Of a DNA stretch of 64,000 bases, positions 27,312 through 35,888 are shown in pieces. Position 1 is the first letter of the stretch. Every line of letters begins with the position of its first letter. The notes beneath the pieces were generated by a model. It searched no databases. It was not told the DNA's origin and was given only the letters and a program-made list of their open reading frames with translations. Source of the stretch: Blautia sp. Marseille-P3087 (GTDB lineage: Bacteria > Bacillota > Clostridia > Lachnospirales > Lachnospiraceae); contig NZ_LT635539.1 of NCBI RefSeq assembly GCF_900120195.1, positions 1,349,257 through 1,413,256 of the forward strand, read 5' to 3'. The position numbers were made by a program, and so were the translations under genes.

Positions 27312-28368
27312 AAAGTATTTCATTCAGTACAGATAATCCATATTCGGCAAGGCTGTGGTCTTCTTCACCGGTTCCACCGCTGATACCCAGGCCCCCGATA
27401 ATCGTATCTCCAACTTTGAGCGGAACACCGCCTCCAAAGATTACGATCTTACCGTTATCCATCTTGTCTACACCATAGAATGTTCCACCCGGCTGTGCAA
27501 GTACACTTAGCTCCTGCGTGGACATCTTGACTGCAACAGAAGTATATGCTTTCTTGGTTGCCACATCAAAGCTTACCAGAAAAGCTCCATCCATCACGTG
27601 TACAGCAATCGGATTTCCATCCGGTCCACAGACTGCGATTACGGCCTTTTTGCCGCGGCGCTCTGCTTCCTGTTCAATCTTCTCGATCAGGCGTTTCGCG
27701 CTGTCCAGAGAAATTCTTCCCTGAATCCCCATTTTTCTGAGTACTTCCTGAATGACAGTCTCATTTACTGTACCTGTCTGATTTGTTTCCATGGTTCTGA
27801 CCTCATCTTTTCCACCGTGCACAGCAATTTCTGCTGATTTTTCCACAACAGCAGATGCTTTTCCACTGTTTTTTGCATCGGCATATCTGGCAAGTGTATA
27901 AAGATAATCTGCCAGACGGTTCATATATTTTTTGGCCCCGTTATCTGCACCAAATTTGACACTAACTGCAGCCAGTGCTCTCTCCGCGCGTCGTGCCACA
28001 GTTCTTGCCACATCTATCTCCGCCGACAGACGGCACTGCCCCGGAAGACGCATCTCCATACTGTGGGGAAAAAGTTCCTCAAGACGGGAGATTTCTTCTT
28101 CCAGGAGCTCTGTTTTGTCATCGTCTACCTTATATTCTCTGTTAAAAGGATCTGCCACTCCATCCATGATCATAAGCAAGGTCATCTGCACCTTCTCGAG
28201 CATACGGATCGTGTCCGTTTCATCGATCATCGTCTTGACAAGACCCAGATAGCTATTCAATTCATCAAGGTCCCCAAACAGCCGAACGCGGTCATCAGAC
28301 TTTGAGACATTTTTTGTGTGGACAAGATTTGTTGTCCCCTTATCTCCATTTTTGCTGTAAATGTTCAT
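27310..28368 (-). CDS. pduO: PduO-type ATP:cob(I)alamin adenosyltransferase fused to a GlcG/HbpS domain
   Basis: The protein has 352 residues. Residues 1-175 are the adenosyltransferase: SKNGDKGTTNL near the start, RVRLFGDLDELNSYLG, and the catalytic ARTVARRAER helix. Residues 205-350 are the GlcG/HbpS heme-binding-type domain (KAVIAVCGPDGNPIAVHVMDG ... FGGGVPLKVGDTIIGGLGISGG). Between them NETVIQEVLRKMGI looks like an encapsulation helix. In B12-dependent Pdu operons PduO makes adenosylcobalamin for the diol dehydratase. The dehydratase here is a glycyl-radical enzyme that needs no B12, so its presence as the last operon gene is unexpected. AGGAG lies 8 nt before the ATG. Confidence 0.9.
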   Translation of the reverse strand: MNIYSKNGDKGTTNLVHTKNVSKSDDRVRLFGDLDELNSYLGLVKTMIDETDTIRMLEKVQMTLLMIMDGVADPFNREYKVDDDKTELLEEEISRLEELFPHSMEMRLPGQCRLSAEIDVARTVARRAERALAAVSVKFGADNGAKKYMNRLADYLYTLARYADAKNSGKASAVVEKSAEIAVHGGKDEVRTMETNQTGTVNETVIQEVLRKMGIQGRISLDSAKRLIEKIEQEAERRGKKAVIAVCGPDGNPIAVHVMDGAFLVSFDVATKKAYTSVAVKMSTQELSVLAQPGGTFYGVDKMDNGKIVIFGGGVPLKVGDTIIGGLGISGGTGEEDHSLAEYGLSVLNEIL

Positions 28369-28394
28369 TCCGGCATCTCCTGCTCACCCGGTCC

Positions 28395-29546
28395 TTAGAA
28401 AGACCAGAGTTTTTTGTAAATCTTCATAATATCCTCTTTTGTCGGGATTCTCGGATTGTTTGTTGTGCATGCATCCGCAAGCGCTGCATCTGCCATCTTG
28501 TCGATTGCTCCGAAATATTCATCCGGGCTGATCGTTCCGATTTCCTGAATCGTCATCGGGATATTCATTTCTTTCTGCATAAACTGAATCCAGTTTACGA
28601 GAGAACGTACGCTCATCACCTGATTATAATTGCTCAGTCCCAGGATATGTGCGACGGATGCATATCTTTCTACGGAAGGAAGATATGTCTTCTGACTTCT
28701 GCTTCGTTTGTTGATATTCGCATTAAATTCTACAATGTGCGGCAGAAGCATTGCATTTGCACGTCCATGAGGAATATGGAACTGTGCACCGAGCTGATGC
28801 GCCATACTGTGTGTGATTCCGAGGCCTGCTGTATTGAAAGAAAGACCTGCCAGACAGGATGCTACATGCATTTTCTGTCTTGCGTGCATATCACTTCCGT
28901 CAAGATAAGCTCTCAGGAGGAATACGCCACAGATTTCCATTGCTTTTTCAGCAAGTGCTGCTGAAAATTCATTATGATCGGTACTTACATAAGATTCCAG
29001 TGCATGTGTAAATACGTCCATACCTGTGTCAGCTGTGATAGCCGGAGGTACGCTTTTTACTAATTCTGCATCGAGAATTGCCTCATCTGCTGTCAGACTT
29101 GGTGAAATAAGTGGATATTTTACCTTGGCTTCGGTGTCGTTTACGACTGCAAAGGATGTAACCTCTGAACCTGTTCCGCTTGTTGTAGGAACGGCAATCA
29201 GACCAACGTCGCTGTAATGGTTGATCTTCAGTGCAAACTCACGAATTGCCTTGGAGGAATCGATAGCAGATCCACCGCCTACTGCAATAACTGCTTCCGG
29301 CTGATAGCTTAAAAATTTCTTAACACCGTCTGCCACCTTATCTACTGGCGCATCCGGAACTACATTACTGAAAATGTCGTACTCAATGCCGCCCTTTGCC
29401 AAAGGCTCTGTAATCAGGTCAATCATTTTGCTCTGCACTACAAAAGGATCCGTAATGATGAGTACTCTCTTGTATGGTATCTCTCTCAGACGATCCAGAG
29501 CGTTGTCTCCAAAATGAATGACAGTTTTCATTCCAAAGGTCTTCAT
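28395..29546 (-). CDS. pduQ: Iron-containing 1-propanol dehydrogenase (PduQ-like)
   Basis: This 383-residue group III alcohol dehydrogenase reduces propanal to 1-propanol with NADH and regenerates NAD+ inside the compartment. The NAD-binding GGGSAID motif, the PTTSGTGSEVT motif, and the iron-ligand region GITHSMAHQLGAQFHIPHGRANAMLLPH are all present. I chose the ATG at 29546 (AAAGGAG upstream) over the in-frame start at 29609, which would overlap the DeoR gene. It could also act on lactaldehyde, giving 1,2-propanediol. Confidence 0.9.
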   Translation of the reverse strand: MKTFGMKTVIHFGDNALDRLREIPYKRVLIITDPFVVQSKMIDLITEPLAKGGIEYDIFSNVVPDAPVDKVADGVKKFLSYQPEAVIAVGGGSAIDSSKAIREFALKINHYSDVGLIAVPTTSGTGSEVTSFAVVNDTEAKVKYPLISPSLTADEAILDAELVKSVPPAITADTGMDVFTHALESYVSTDHNEFSAALAEKAMEICGVFLLRAYLDGSDMHARQKMHVASCLAGLSFNTAGLGITHSMAHQLGAQFHIPHGRANAMLLPHIVEFNANINKRSRSQKTYLPSVERYASVAHILGLSNYNQVMSVRSLVNWIQFMQKEMNIPMTIQEIGTISPDEYFGAIDKMADAALADACTTNNPRIPTKEDIMKIYKKLWSF

Positions 29547-29562
29547 ATCTGTTGCTCCTTTT

Positions 29563-30336
29563 CTATGACTGCATACCCGGATAACGGCACTCCACGCCTT
29601 CATCGGCAAAATGTGCCAGCCATTTATCTGATGGCTTCCGATCGGTCACAATCACATCTATATCCCGCAGTTTTCCCGCAACGGAAAATGCGGTCTGATC
29701 AAATTTTGTACTGTCTACTACCAGAATCTTCTCACGGCCGGATGCGATCATTGCCTTCTTGGTTGTTCCAAATGCTTCCTGCGACTCCATGATTCCCCAT
29801 TCATGATCCAGCGCTTTGCAGGAGATAATTACCTTATCTACAAAATAGGATCGGATTGCTTCCTCAGTTCTGGAACCGAGGAAAGCAAGATATCCTTCTT
29901 TCATAACACCACCGGTGGAAATAATATTCCAGCCGGAAACATCTGATAATTCAAGAAGGATCTCCATGGAATTTGTGATCACGGTCAGGCGTTCTTTTTC
30001 TTTGAGCGCTTTGGCAACAAAAACTGCCGTCGTACTCGCATCAAGGAAAATATGGTCGCCTTCTTTTACAAGGGAGGCTGCAAGTTCAGCCATCTTCTGT
30101 TTACCGCTTACATTCTGGTTCTTTCGAATATTAAAGGGCAAGTCAATACTTACATCCTCTTTTATGACAGCACCACCGTAACTTTTGGTTGCAAGTCCTT
30201 CTTTTTCGAGCTTGTCCAGATCACGGCGGATTGTTTCTTCAGAAACTTCATACAGTTGGCTGAGTTCACTTACAACGACTCTTTTTTCTGTCTGTAATTT
30301 CTCAAGAATTAAATTCCGTCTTTCTAATGCCAGCAT
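29563..30336 (-). CDS. DeoR-family transcriptional regulator
   Basis: The protein has 257 residues. Residues 1-55 hold the winged HTH signature (VSELSQLYEVSEETIRRDLDKLEKEGLATKSYGGAVI). Residues 75-235 are the DeoRC sugar-phosphate sensor domain (GDHIFLDASTTAVFVAKAL). It is encoded inside the microcompartment operon between pduT and pduQ, so it is likely an autoregulating repressor released by a phosphorylated sugar such as fuculose-1-phosphate. AAGGGGG precedes the ATG. Candidate operators are the A/C-rich direct repeats before both operon promoters. Confidence 0.9.
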   Translation of the reverse strand: MLALERRNLILEKLQTEKRVVVSELSQLYEVSEETIRRDLDKLEKEGLATKSYGGAVIKEDVSIDLPFNIRKNQNVSGKQKMAELAASLVKEGDHIFLDASTTAVFVAKALKEKERLTVITNSMEILLELSDVSGWNIISTGGVMKEGYLAFLGSRTEEAIRSYFVDKVIISCKALDHEWGIMESQEAFGTTKKAMIASGREKILVVDSTKFDQTAFSVAGKLRDIDVIVTDRKPSDKWLAHFADEGVECRYPGMQS

Positions 30337-30370
30337 TTACTTTGCCCCCTTTTGAGAACATTTATTTTAA

Positions 30371-30919
30371 TTAAAGAATAGAATCGATCATTCTCTGATC
30401 CGGATGAGCGATTACTGAGGAATCCAGATACATTCCCTTGGATGCAACGAGATTCTTAGCTTTCTCAATAGAAGCTTCTACTGCAGAAACCTCACCGGTA
30501 AGAAGCATGTAGGATTTTCCACACATACCTTTTGCAATACGTAATTCGATAACGTCTACGATTGCTGTTTTTGCTGCCTGGTCTGCTGCTTCGATGATAG
30601 ATGCAGCATCATATGTCTCAAGGATACCCAGAGCACTGATTCCTTCAATCTGAGTTGTTCCGTACATAGCCGGGAACAGGGACTCATGAGGATTACCAAG
30701 TACAAAGCTGTCGATACATTTGTCCTCGTAAGTAGTTACTGCTGCGTCAACAGCGGCTTTTACTGCACTTAAATCGCCTGTGATAATTGCAATATATTTG
30801 CCCGGACATACGGTCTGTGCCTCGACAATCTCGACCTCAGATGTCTTTACCATGGCATCTGCTGCTGTGATACCTGTGGCAGTCGTTTTAAATTCAATCA
30901 TTCCGATTGCTTTACTCAT
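30371..30919 (-). CDS. pduT: Microcompartment shell protein PduT (tandem BMC, [4Fe-4S] type)
   Basis: The protein has 182 residues with two BMC folds in tandem (residues 4-90 and 97-180), so it forms pseudo-hexameric trimers. Cys38 in QTVCPGKY matches the pore cysteine that holds a [4Fe-4S] cluster in Salmonella PduT. It probably passes electrons across the shell with PduS, encoded just upstream (16-nt gap). I chose the ATG at 30919 with AAAGGACG upstream, since it gives the standard MSKAIGMIE start; the longer frame start overlaps pduS. Confidence 0.93.
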   Translation of the reverse strand: MSKAIGMIEFKTTATGITAADAMVKTSEVEIVEAQTVCPGKYIAIITGDLSAVKAAVDAAVTTYEDKCIDSFVLGNPHESLFPAMYGTTQIEGISALGILETYDAASIIEAADQAAKTAIVDVIELRIAKGMCGKSYMLLTGEVSAVEASIEKAKNLVASKGMYLDSSVIAHPDQRMIDSIL

Positions 30920-30935
30920 TTTCTGCACGTCCTTT

Positions 30936-32264
30936 CTACTTTGCTGCAATTATGATGTGGCGGTCTGTTACTTCTGTTACTTTACCGGAGATACTTGCAT
31001 GGATGCTTACGCTTAATCCGTCAGCATGCTGCGCGATCATCTGGCCTTTTGTTACCATATCGCCTGTCTTCACAATTGCCTGTGCCGGTGCGCCGATATG
31101 CTGGCTTAAAAGGATCTTAACCTTGGATGCCGGAACAACGTTCTCGTCCATCGGTGCGTCCTTATCATATTTGGTCAGTCCCAAACGTGCCATCAGTCGT
31201 TCTTCCGGAACCTTACGATATTCTCTTGAAGGCTGTACCGGAACCGGCTGTACTCCCTGAGGAGGTCTGATACCTGCTTTACGAAGTCCGCCCTTCATAT
31301 CTGCGAGAAGTGTTCTCGGAGCAAGACTCTGTGGGCATGCATACATCTCACATACACCGCAGGAACTGCAGAATGCGGAATCGATATATGGATTCACATC
31401 TCTGAAATCACCAGCAGATGCTGCTCTCATAAAGCGGGCCGGATCGATCGGATGTCCGAGGTTATGTCTCGGGCAGAGGTCCGTACAGGTGTTACACTGG
31501 CAGCAGATAGATGCTGCACGTTTTAAATCGATTGCAGATGTTCTCTGTTTCTTCATAACGATCTGATGATCTCTTGGAAGAACCAGAACTGCGTTTGTTG
31601 TTTTGGTAACCGGATCTGAACCGTTACCGATGCGTCCCATCATCGGGCCGCCTACAAAGTAAACAGGATCTTTGGTTGTAATGTTACCGGCCTGTGCTAC
31701 TACTTCATCCAAAGTACAGCCCAGCGGAACTTTTACTGTTACCGGATTTTCAACTTCTGCTACAACAGAAACATATTTTTCTGTAACAGGCTTCTGTGCT
31801 TCCATTGCCTGATATACGTTATAAATAGTCTCTACGTTGAATACAATGACGCCCTGCTCAATCGGCAGTCCGCCAGGTCTGCAGACACGTCCGGTAGCTT
31901 CATAGATCAGCACAACTTCGTCACCCATCGGGTACACTTCATCAAGAAGATGAATCTTCAGACCAGGGAATTCTTCAATGTTCTGCTGCAGTGCTTTGAT
32001 CGTCTGTACATATGATTTCTTGATTCCGATGATTGCCTGTGAAGCACCAACGGTCTCCATAACCATGTGGAATGTCTTCATGATCTCATATGCATGCTTC
32101 TCAAGTAACTGTCTGTGAAGTTTCAGCAATGGTTCACATTCTGCACAGTTCAGAAGAATTGTGTCAGCCTTGTCTGTAAGCTTGGCATATGACGGGAATC
32201 CGGCACCACCTGCACCTACAACACCATTGTCCTGCATAATTTTCTGTAAATCTTTGATTTCCAT
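30936..32264 (-). CDS. pduS: PduS, RnfC-like flavin/Fe-S oxidoreductase of the microcompartment
   Basis: The protein has 442 residues. It has an RnfC-like FMN/NAD-binding region (GVVGAGGAGFPSYAKL near the start, GDEVVLIYEATGR), then two ferredoxin-type [4Fe-4S] sites (CCQCNTCTDLCP near residue 250 and CSSCGVCEMYACP near 295), a SLBB-type segment and a biotinyl-like hammerhead end (GDMVTKGQMIAQHADG). In Salmonella PduS is a corrin reductase that partners PduT. With a glycyl-radical dehydratase it may rather handle redox balance or reduce the activase cluster. The ATG at 32264 has GGAG upstream, 4 nt after the pduN stop. Confidence 0.92.
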   Translation of the reverse strand: MEIKDLQKIMQDNGVVGAGGAGFPSYAKLTDKADTILLNCAECEPLLKLHRQLLEKHAYEIMKTFHMVMETVGASQAIIGIKKSYVQTIKALQQNIEEFPGLKIHLLDEVYPMGDEVVLIYEATGRVCRPGGLPIEQGVIVFNVETIYNVYQAMEAQKPVTEKYVSVVAEVENPVTVKVPLGCTLDEVVAQAGNITTKDPVYFVGGPMMGRIGNGSDPVTKTTNAVLVLPRDHQIVMKKQRTSAIDLKRAASICCQCNTCTDLCPRHNLGHPIDPARFMRAASAGDFRDVNPYIDSAFCSSCGVCEMYACPQSLAPRTLLADMKGGLRKAGIRPPQGVQPVPVQPSREYRKVPEERLMARLGLTKYDKDAPMDENVVPASKVKILLSQHIGAPAQAIVKTGDMVTKGQMIAQHADGLSVSIHASISGKVTEVTDRHIIIAAK

Positions 32265-32268
32265 GGCG

Positions 32269-32535
32269 TTACTCCAATCCTGCACCATCATCGACGATAC
32301 CGACTATTGCCGCATCGATCGGTGCTGTTTCTTCGCCGCAGCCGATTCTGGCCGCGCTTCCTTGTGCCACCAACACATATTCCCCGATACCTGCACCGAT
32401 GATATCGATTGCAACGATCTGGGATAAGTCAGTTTTCATATGATGCACCGGCTCCACGATCATGAATTTCTGTCCTATCAACTTGTCACTTTTACGAGTG
32501 GAAACAATACTTCCAACTACTTTACCTACTATCAT
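32269..32535 (-). CDS. pduN: Microcompartment pentameric vertex protein (PduN/EutN, BMC-P)
   Basis: This 88-residue protein starts MIVGKVVGSIVSTRKS and contains VAIDIIGAGIGEYVLVAQGSAAR, the EutN/CcmL signature. Pentamers of this family close the twelve vertices of the shell. GGAGG lies 7 nt before the ATG, and the gene is tightly coupled to pduS downstream. It is the only vertex protein in the window, enough for a closed shell. Confidence 0.94.
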   Translation of the reverse strand: MIVGKVVGSIVSTRKSDKLIGQKFMIVEPVHHMKTDLSQIVAIDIIGAGIGEYVLVAQGSAARIGCGEETAPIDAAIVGIVDDGAGLE

Positions 32536-32606
32536 GTGTGTGCCTCCGCATTATCATTTAACCCCTAATGCCGGTGACTTTCGCCACCGGCTGATTCAGA
32601 GGGATA

Positions 32607-33251
32607 TTATTTTATGATGGTAACTGTATTGCCTGTGGCAATCTTTGCTGCATTTGCTTCATCTGTATCAATGTGCATTTCCAGTGTAAAGCTGTCGTCT
32701 ACACGGATAGCAACCTGATTAAAGATAGTTCCACGCTCGTTATCTGCCTTAACAGAAACGATATCGCCGTTTTTGACACCGGCTGCCTGCGCATCTGCCG
32801 GAGACATGTGAATGTGACGCATAGCCACGATACATCCCTCTTTCAGATAGATGGCGCCTTTCGGTCCGACGATTGCGATCGGTGCACTTCCTGCAATATC
32901 ACCGGACATACGAACCGGAACATTCATGCCGAGTTTGATGGCATCTGTAGCAGATACCTCAACCTGTGTGGCACTGCGGACAGGTCCGAGAACGCGAACA
33001 TTCTCGATCGCACGAAGTTTCAGGCCGATGATGGTAACAGTTTCGTTTGATGCAAACTGTCCGCCCATCAGGTCTTTTTTCTTTGTAAGCTGATAACCTG
33101 GTCCAAATAATGTTTCTACGTGTTCCTGTGTCAGATGAACATGTCTTGCAGATACTCCGATTGGAACCATGAAGCCGTTTCCTTTTTCTTCATTCTGATT
33201 AATGGCATCGATAACCATTTTTGTAATCAGTTCAATGTTTTTTGATTCCAA
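32607..33251 (-). CDS. pduL: Phosphate propanoyltransferase PduL
   Basis: The enzyme has 214 residues and converts propionyl-CoA and phosphate to propionyl phosphate, recycling CoA in the compartment lumen. The two PduL domains show their zinc-binding His motifs SARHVHLTQEH (about residues 33-43) and MRHIHMSPADAQ (about 140-151). The first 22 residues (ESKNIELITKMVIDAIN) are an amphipathic helix of the encapsulation type. The start is TTG at 33251 with AGGTG upstream; the next in-frame ATG would cut the helix in half. Propionate kinase for ATP formation is not in the window. Confidence 0.93.
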   Translation of the reverse strand: MESKNIELITKMVIDAINQNEEKGNGFMVPIGVSARHVHLTQEHVETLFGPGYQLTKKKDLMGGQFASNETVTIIGLKLRAIENVRVLGPVRSATQVEVSATDAIKLGMNVPVRMSGDIAGSAPIAIVGPKGAIYLKEGCIVAMRHIHMSPADAQAAGVKNGDIVSVKADNERGTIFNQVAIRVDDSFTLEMHIDTDEANAAKIATGNTVTIIK

Positions 33252-33300
33252 GAATACACCTGCTTTCTTCCATTTACCGGAATAAATTTATGTAATAAAA

Positions 33301-33579
33301 TTATTTCAGAACCGGAAGAATTTTTTCTACGTCTGTGTGTGGTCTCGGGATTACGTGTGTAGCTACGAGCTCACCAAGTCTGGATGCTGCTGCGCTTCCG
33401 CTTTCTACTGCAGATTTAACAGCTCCTACATCTCCACGAACCATAACTGTTACCAGTCCGGATCCGATTTTTTCTGTTCCAACAAGTGCTACGTTAGCTG
33501 CTTTGCACATCTGGTCTGCTGCTTCGATTGCTGCTGTAAGTCCTCTGGTTTCTACCATTCCTAAAGCTTCCTGTGTCAT
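33301..33579 (-). CDS. BMC-H shell protein, PduA/EutM-like (copy 1)
   Basis: This 92-residue single-BMC hexamer subunit starts [22 protein letters not shown], with [19 protein letters not shown] and VIPRPH near the end. It is about 91 percent identical by eye to the copy at 33960-34238, so the pair reflects a recent duplication. It is a major facet protein whose central pore passes small substrates. AAGGAGG precedes the ATG. Confidence 0.95.
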   Translation of the reverse strand: MTQEALGMVETRGLTAAIEAADQMCKAANVALVGTEKIGSGLVTVMVRGDVGAVKSAVESGSAAASRLGELVATHVIPRPHTDVEKILPVLK

Positions 33580-33614
33580 GATTTTTTCCTCCTTGTGGAT
33601 AAAATGAAAATTGA

Positions 33615-33932
33615 TTATTTATTGTCTGGTTTTGTTTCGTCTGTTTTTTTCTTCCAACGGCTTGCACTTAACTCCACGAGTTTGACAATTTCCTCGTGTG
33701 GTCGTGCAATCACTGCATAACTCGCCGGTTTCTTAATAGCGTTTGCAACAGCAGCTTCAACGGCTTCGTTGACTGCTGATACATCGCCTTCTACAATAAG
33801 AGTGACAAGTCGTCCGCCCAGCTTACGTTCCCATGACGCCAGCTCAACGTCTGCAGTTTTGCACATGATATCGAGCGCATTGATCGCCGCTACGACACCA
33901 GTGATCTCTATAAAACCATATGCTTTACTCAT
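33615..33932 (-). CDS. BMC-H shell protein with basic C-terminal tail
   Basis: The protein has 105 residues with one BMC domain ([21 protein letters not shown] ... AVIARPH) followed by a charged tail ([15 protein letters not shown]). The KLGGRLVT pore segment differs from its two neighbours, which suggests a different pore lining. It lies between the two near-identical copies. AAAGGAG lies 7 nt before the ATG. Confidence 0.93.
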   Translation of the reverse strand: MSKAYGFIEITGVVAAINALDIMCKTADVELASWERKLGGRLVTLIVEGDVSAVNEAVEAAVANAIKKPASYAVIARPHEEIVKLVELSASRWKKKTDETKPDNK

Positions 33933-33959
33933 GAGCGAACTCCTTTAATGCTGGATGCA

Positions 33960-34238
33960 TTATTTTATTGTAGGAAGAATTTTTTCTACATCATTGTGTG
34001 GTCTCGGAATTACGTGTGTTGCAACAAGCTCACCAAGTCTGGATGCTGCTGCGCTGCCGCTCTCTACTGCTGCTTTAACTGCTCCGACATCACCGCGAAC
34101 CATAACTGTTACCAGTCCGGATCCGATTTTCTCTGTTCCTACCAGTGCTACTTCTGCTGCTTTTGTCATTGCATCTGCTGCTTCGATTGCTGCTGTCAGT
34201 CCTCTGGTCTCTACCATTCCTAAAGCTTCCTGTGCCAT
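33960..34238 (-). CDS. BMC-H shell protein, PduA/EutM-like (copy 2)
   Basis: This 92-residue protein is nearly identical to the one at 33301-33579 (about 8 differences, mainly residues 23-28 and the last three). I chose the ATG at 34238, giving [13 protein letters not shown], because AGGAGGAAG lies upstream; the longer frame start adds seven residues that are the ribosome site itself. It would form hexameric facets. Confidence 0.95.
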   Translation of the reverse strand: MAQEALGMVETRGLTAAIEAADAMTKAAEVALVGTEKIGSGLVTVMVRGDVGAVKAAVESGSAAASRLGELVATHVIPRPHNDVEKILPTIK

Positions 34239-34300
34239 TGTTTCTTCCTCCTGAATCATTGTTTATACTTGTTCAAATATTCATACCGGGATATCAGCCA

Positions 34301-34615
34301 TCAGCTTTTATCCAGGGCGCTGATTTTCAGCATCTTTACCGTATCCTCTGTCGGATTTGGTATTACGTAGTGCTGCACTACACCAGTTCTCCGGTTTGCT
34401 TCTGCCATTCCTGCTTCCACAGCGGCGGTAACGTCCTCGACGCTTCCGCGGAATTTGATGCATACCAGAAGCGGTACTGGCAGGCTGTCTGCGTTTGCAG
34501 GCTTGTTCTTGTCGAACACCTCCAGGCGGACATTTGCCGCCTTACAACCGGCATCTGCCGCTACAAAGGCTGTCGCCAGCCCGAACACTTCCAAAATTCC
34601 TACAGCTTCTGCCAT
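34301..34615 (-). CDS. BMC-H shell protein, divergent, with an inserted loop
   Basis: The protein has 104 residues and starts MAEAVGILEVFGLATAFVAAD, with a BMC end HYVIPNPTEDT. An insertion after strand 2 (DKNKPANADSLPVP) lengthens one loop compared with PduA types. The first of the four BMC-H genes in the operon. AAAGGAG precedes the ATG. The loop could shape the pore or an inner-face docking site. Confidence 0.92.
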   Translation of the reverse strand: MAEAVGILEVFGLATAFVAADAGCKAANVRLEVFDKNKPANADSLPVPLLVCIKFRGSVEDVTAAVEAGMAEANRRTGVVQHYVIPNPTEDTVKMLKISALDKS

Positions 34616-34640
34616 TTTGCCTCTCCTTTATATTTCCGGA

Positions 34641-35870
34641 TTATTTATTTACTACGGCAATCTTAAGACCTGTCATAGCCAGGTTTGTCTCAAGTGCTTC
34701 GTTGATCTGCTCAAGCGGGAATTTGTGTGTGATCAGATCAGACATCGGCAGTCCGATTGCTTTTGCTCTCTTCAGGAAATCAAATGTTGTTGCATAGTCT
34801 CTGAGGTTGTATACCCAGGAACCAACAAGGTTGATTTCTTTGGAGCAAAGATCGAAGTGCGGGTTGATTGTTGCATCTCCACCATTAATGAAGAATCCAA
34901 GTTCACAAAGTCCACCGCCGTTACGGATGAATTTGTAGATGTTTGCATGTGCATGCGGATTACCTGTGCACTGGAATGCAAAGTCTGCAAGATGTCCGTC
35001 CTGAGCAGCTTTAACGCCCTCTGTAAGAGCTTCGATACCCTGGAACTGTGTGAAATCTACTGTTGTGTTAGCACCCATCTTCTTGGCAAATTCAAGACGT
35101 TTTGCATTTCCGTCTACTGCGCAGATGTTCTGAACACCCATGGTGTGAAGAACTGCGATACAGATCAGACCGATCGGTCCGCATCCCTGTACAACAACTC
35201 TGCTGTTGAATTTGAGGATACCTGTTGTTTTTGCTCTTTCTACTGCATGTACAAGTACTGCACATGGCTCGATAAGGATACGGGAATCCAGATCCAGATC
35301 ACTTACATTGAAGAATGTGGAACCGAATTTTCCGCCTCTGATGAAGATGTAATCAGCGAACCATCCGTTGAATTTAACATCGTCATCCGGAAGAAGTCCG
35401 TAAACATCAGCGCCGCCAACGTTTTTCTTGTTGAGGTCGAACATTGTGATTTCCGGATCATCTTTGAAGATCATACATGTAACAACTTTATCACCGATCT
35501 TAACCGGTTTACCAGCTGTATCAACTTTAACGTTTTTACCCATAGCTACGATCTCACCTGTTCCTTCGTGTCCGAGAACAACCGGGATCAGATTGAATGG
35601 GTCATTTTTGTATTCGTGAGCATCTGTACCACAAACGCCACAGCCTTCTACTTTAACAAGGATATCGTCGTCACCGACTTCCGGAAGCGGATACTCCTGA
35701 AGTTCGAAGTGTTTCTTTTCTGTCATCATTGCAACTCTTGCTGTTTTCGGGATTCCACCCTGAGCCGGAGCTGCCGGTGCAGCTGTCTGAGCTGCTGCAG
35801 GTGCTGTTCCGGTCATTCCGGAGAGAACCTGTTTTACAATTTCTTCAATATTTACATTGTTCATATCCAT
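34641..35870 (-). CDS. Zinc alcohol dehydrogenase with N-terminal encapsulation peptide
   Basis: The protein has 409 residues. Residues 1-19 (NVNIEEIVKQVLSGM) form an amphipathic helix, then an Ala/Pro-rich linker to residue 40 joins it to a GroES-like/Rossmann MDR dehydrogenase. The catalytic zinc site is visible as GCGVCGTDAHEY and GHEGTGEIVAMG; the nucleotide loop is GCGPIGLICIAVL. It has no obvious structural four-Cys zinc loop. The homologous position in C. phytofermentans also has an MDR alcohol dehydrogenase. It may reduce lactaldehyde to propanediol, or handle propanal alongside PduQ. The substrate is not fixed by sequence. AGGAGG precedes the ATG. Confidence 0.85.
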   Translation of the reverse strand: MDMNNVNIEEIVKQVLSGMTGTAPAAAQTAAPAAPAQGGIPKTARVAMMTEKKHFELQEYPLPEVGDDDILVKVEGCGVCGTDAHEYKNDPFNLIPVVLGHEGTGEIVAMGKNVKVDTAGKPVKIGDKVVTCMIFKDDPEITMFDLNKKNVGGADVYGLLPDDDVKFNGWFADYIFIRGGKFGSTFFNVSDLDLDSRILIEPCAVLVHAVERAKTTGILKFNSRVVVQGCGPIGLICIAVLHTMGVQNICAVDGNAKRLEFAKKMGANTTVDFTQFQGIEALTEGVKAAQDGHLADFAFQCTGNPHAHANIYKFIRNGGGLCELGFFINGGDATINPHFDLCSKEINLVGSWVYNLRDYATTFDFLKRAKAIGLPMSDLITHKFPLEQINEALETNLAMTGLKIAVVNK

Positions 35871-35888
35871 TTTAAACTTTCCTCCTGA

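Noticed and set aside
28395-29609. Longer start for the iron alcohol dehydrogenase at 29609
   Set aside because: The extra 21 residues would overlap the DeoR gene and precede a clear AAAGGAG site at the ATG at 29546.
34455-35888. A 477-codon plus-strand ORF opposite the zinc alcohol dehydrogenase
   Set aside because: Shadow of the real minus-strand gene, with low-complexity Cys-rich content and no family match.
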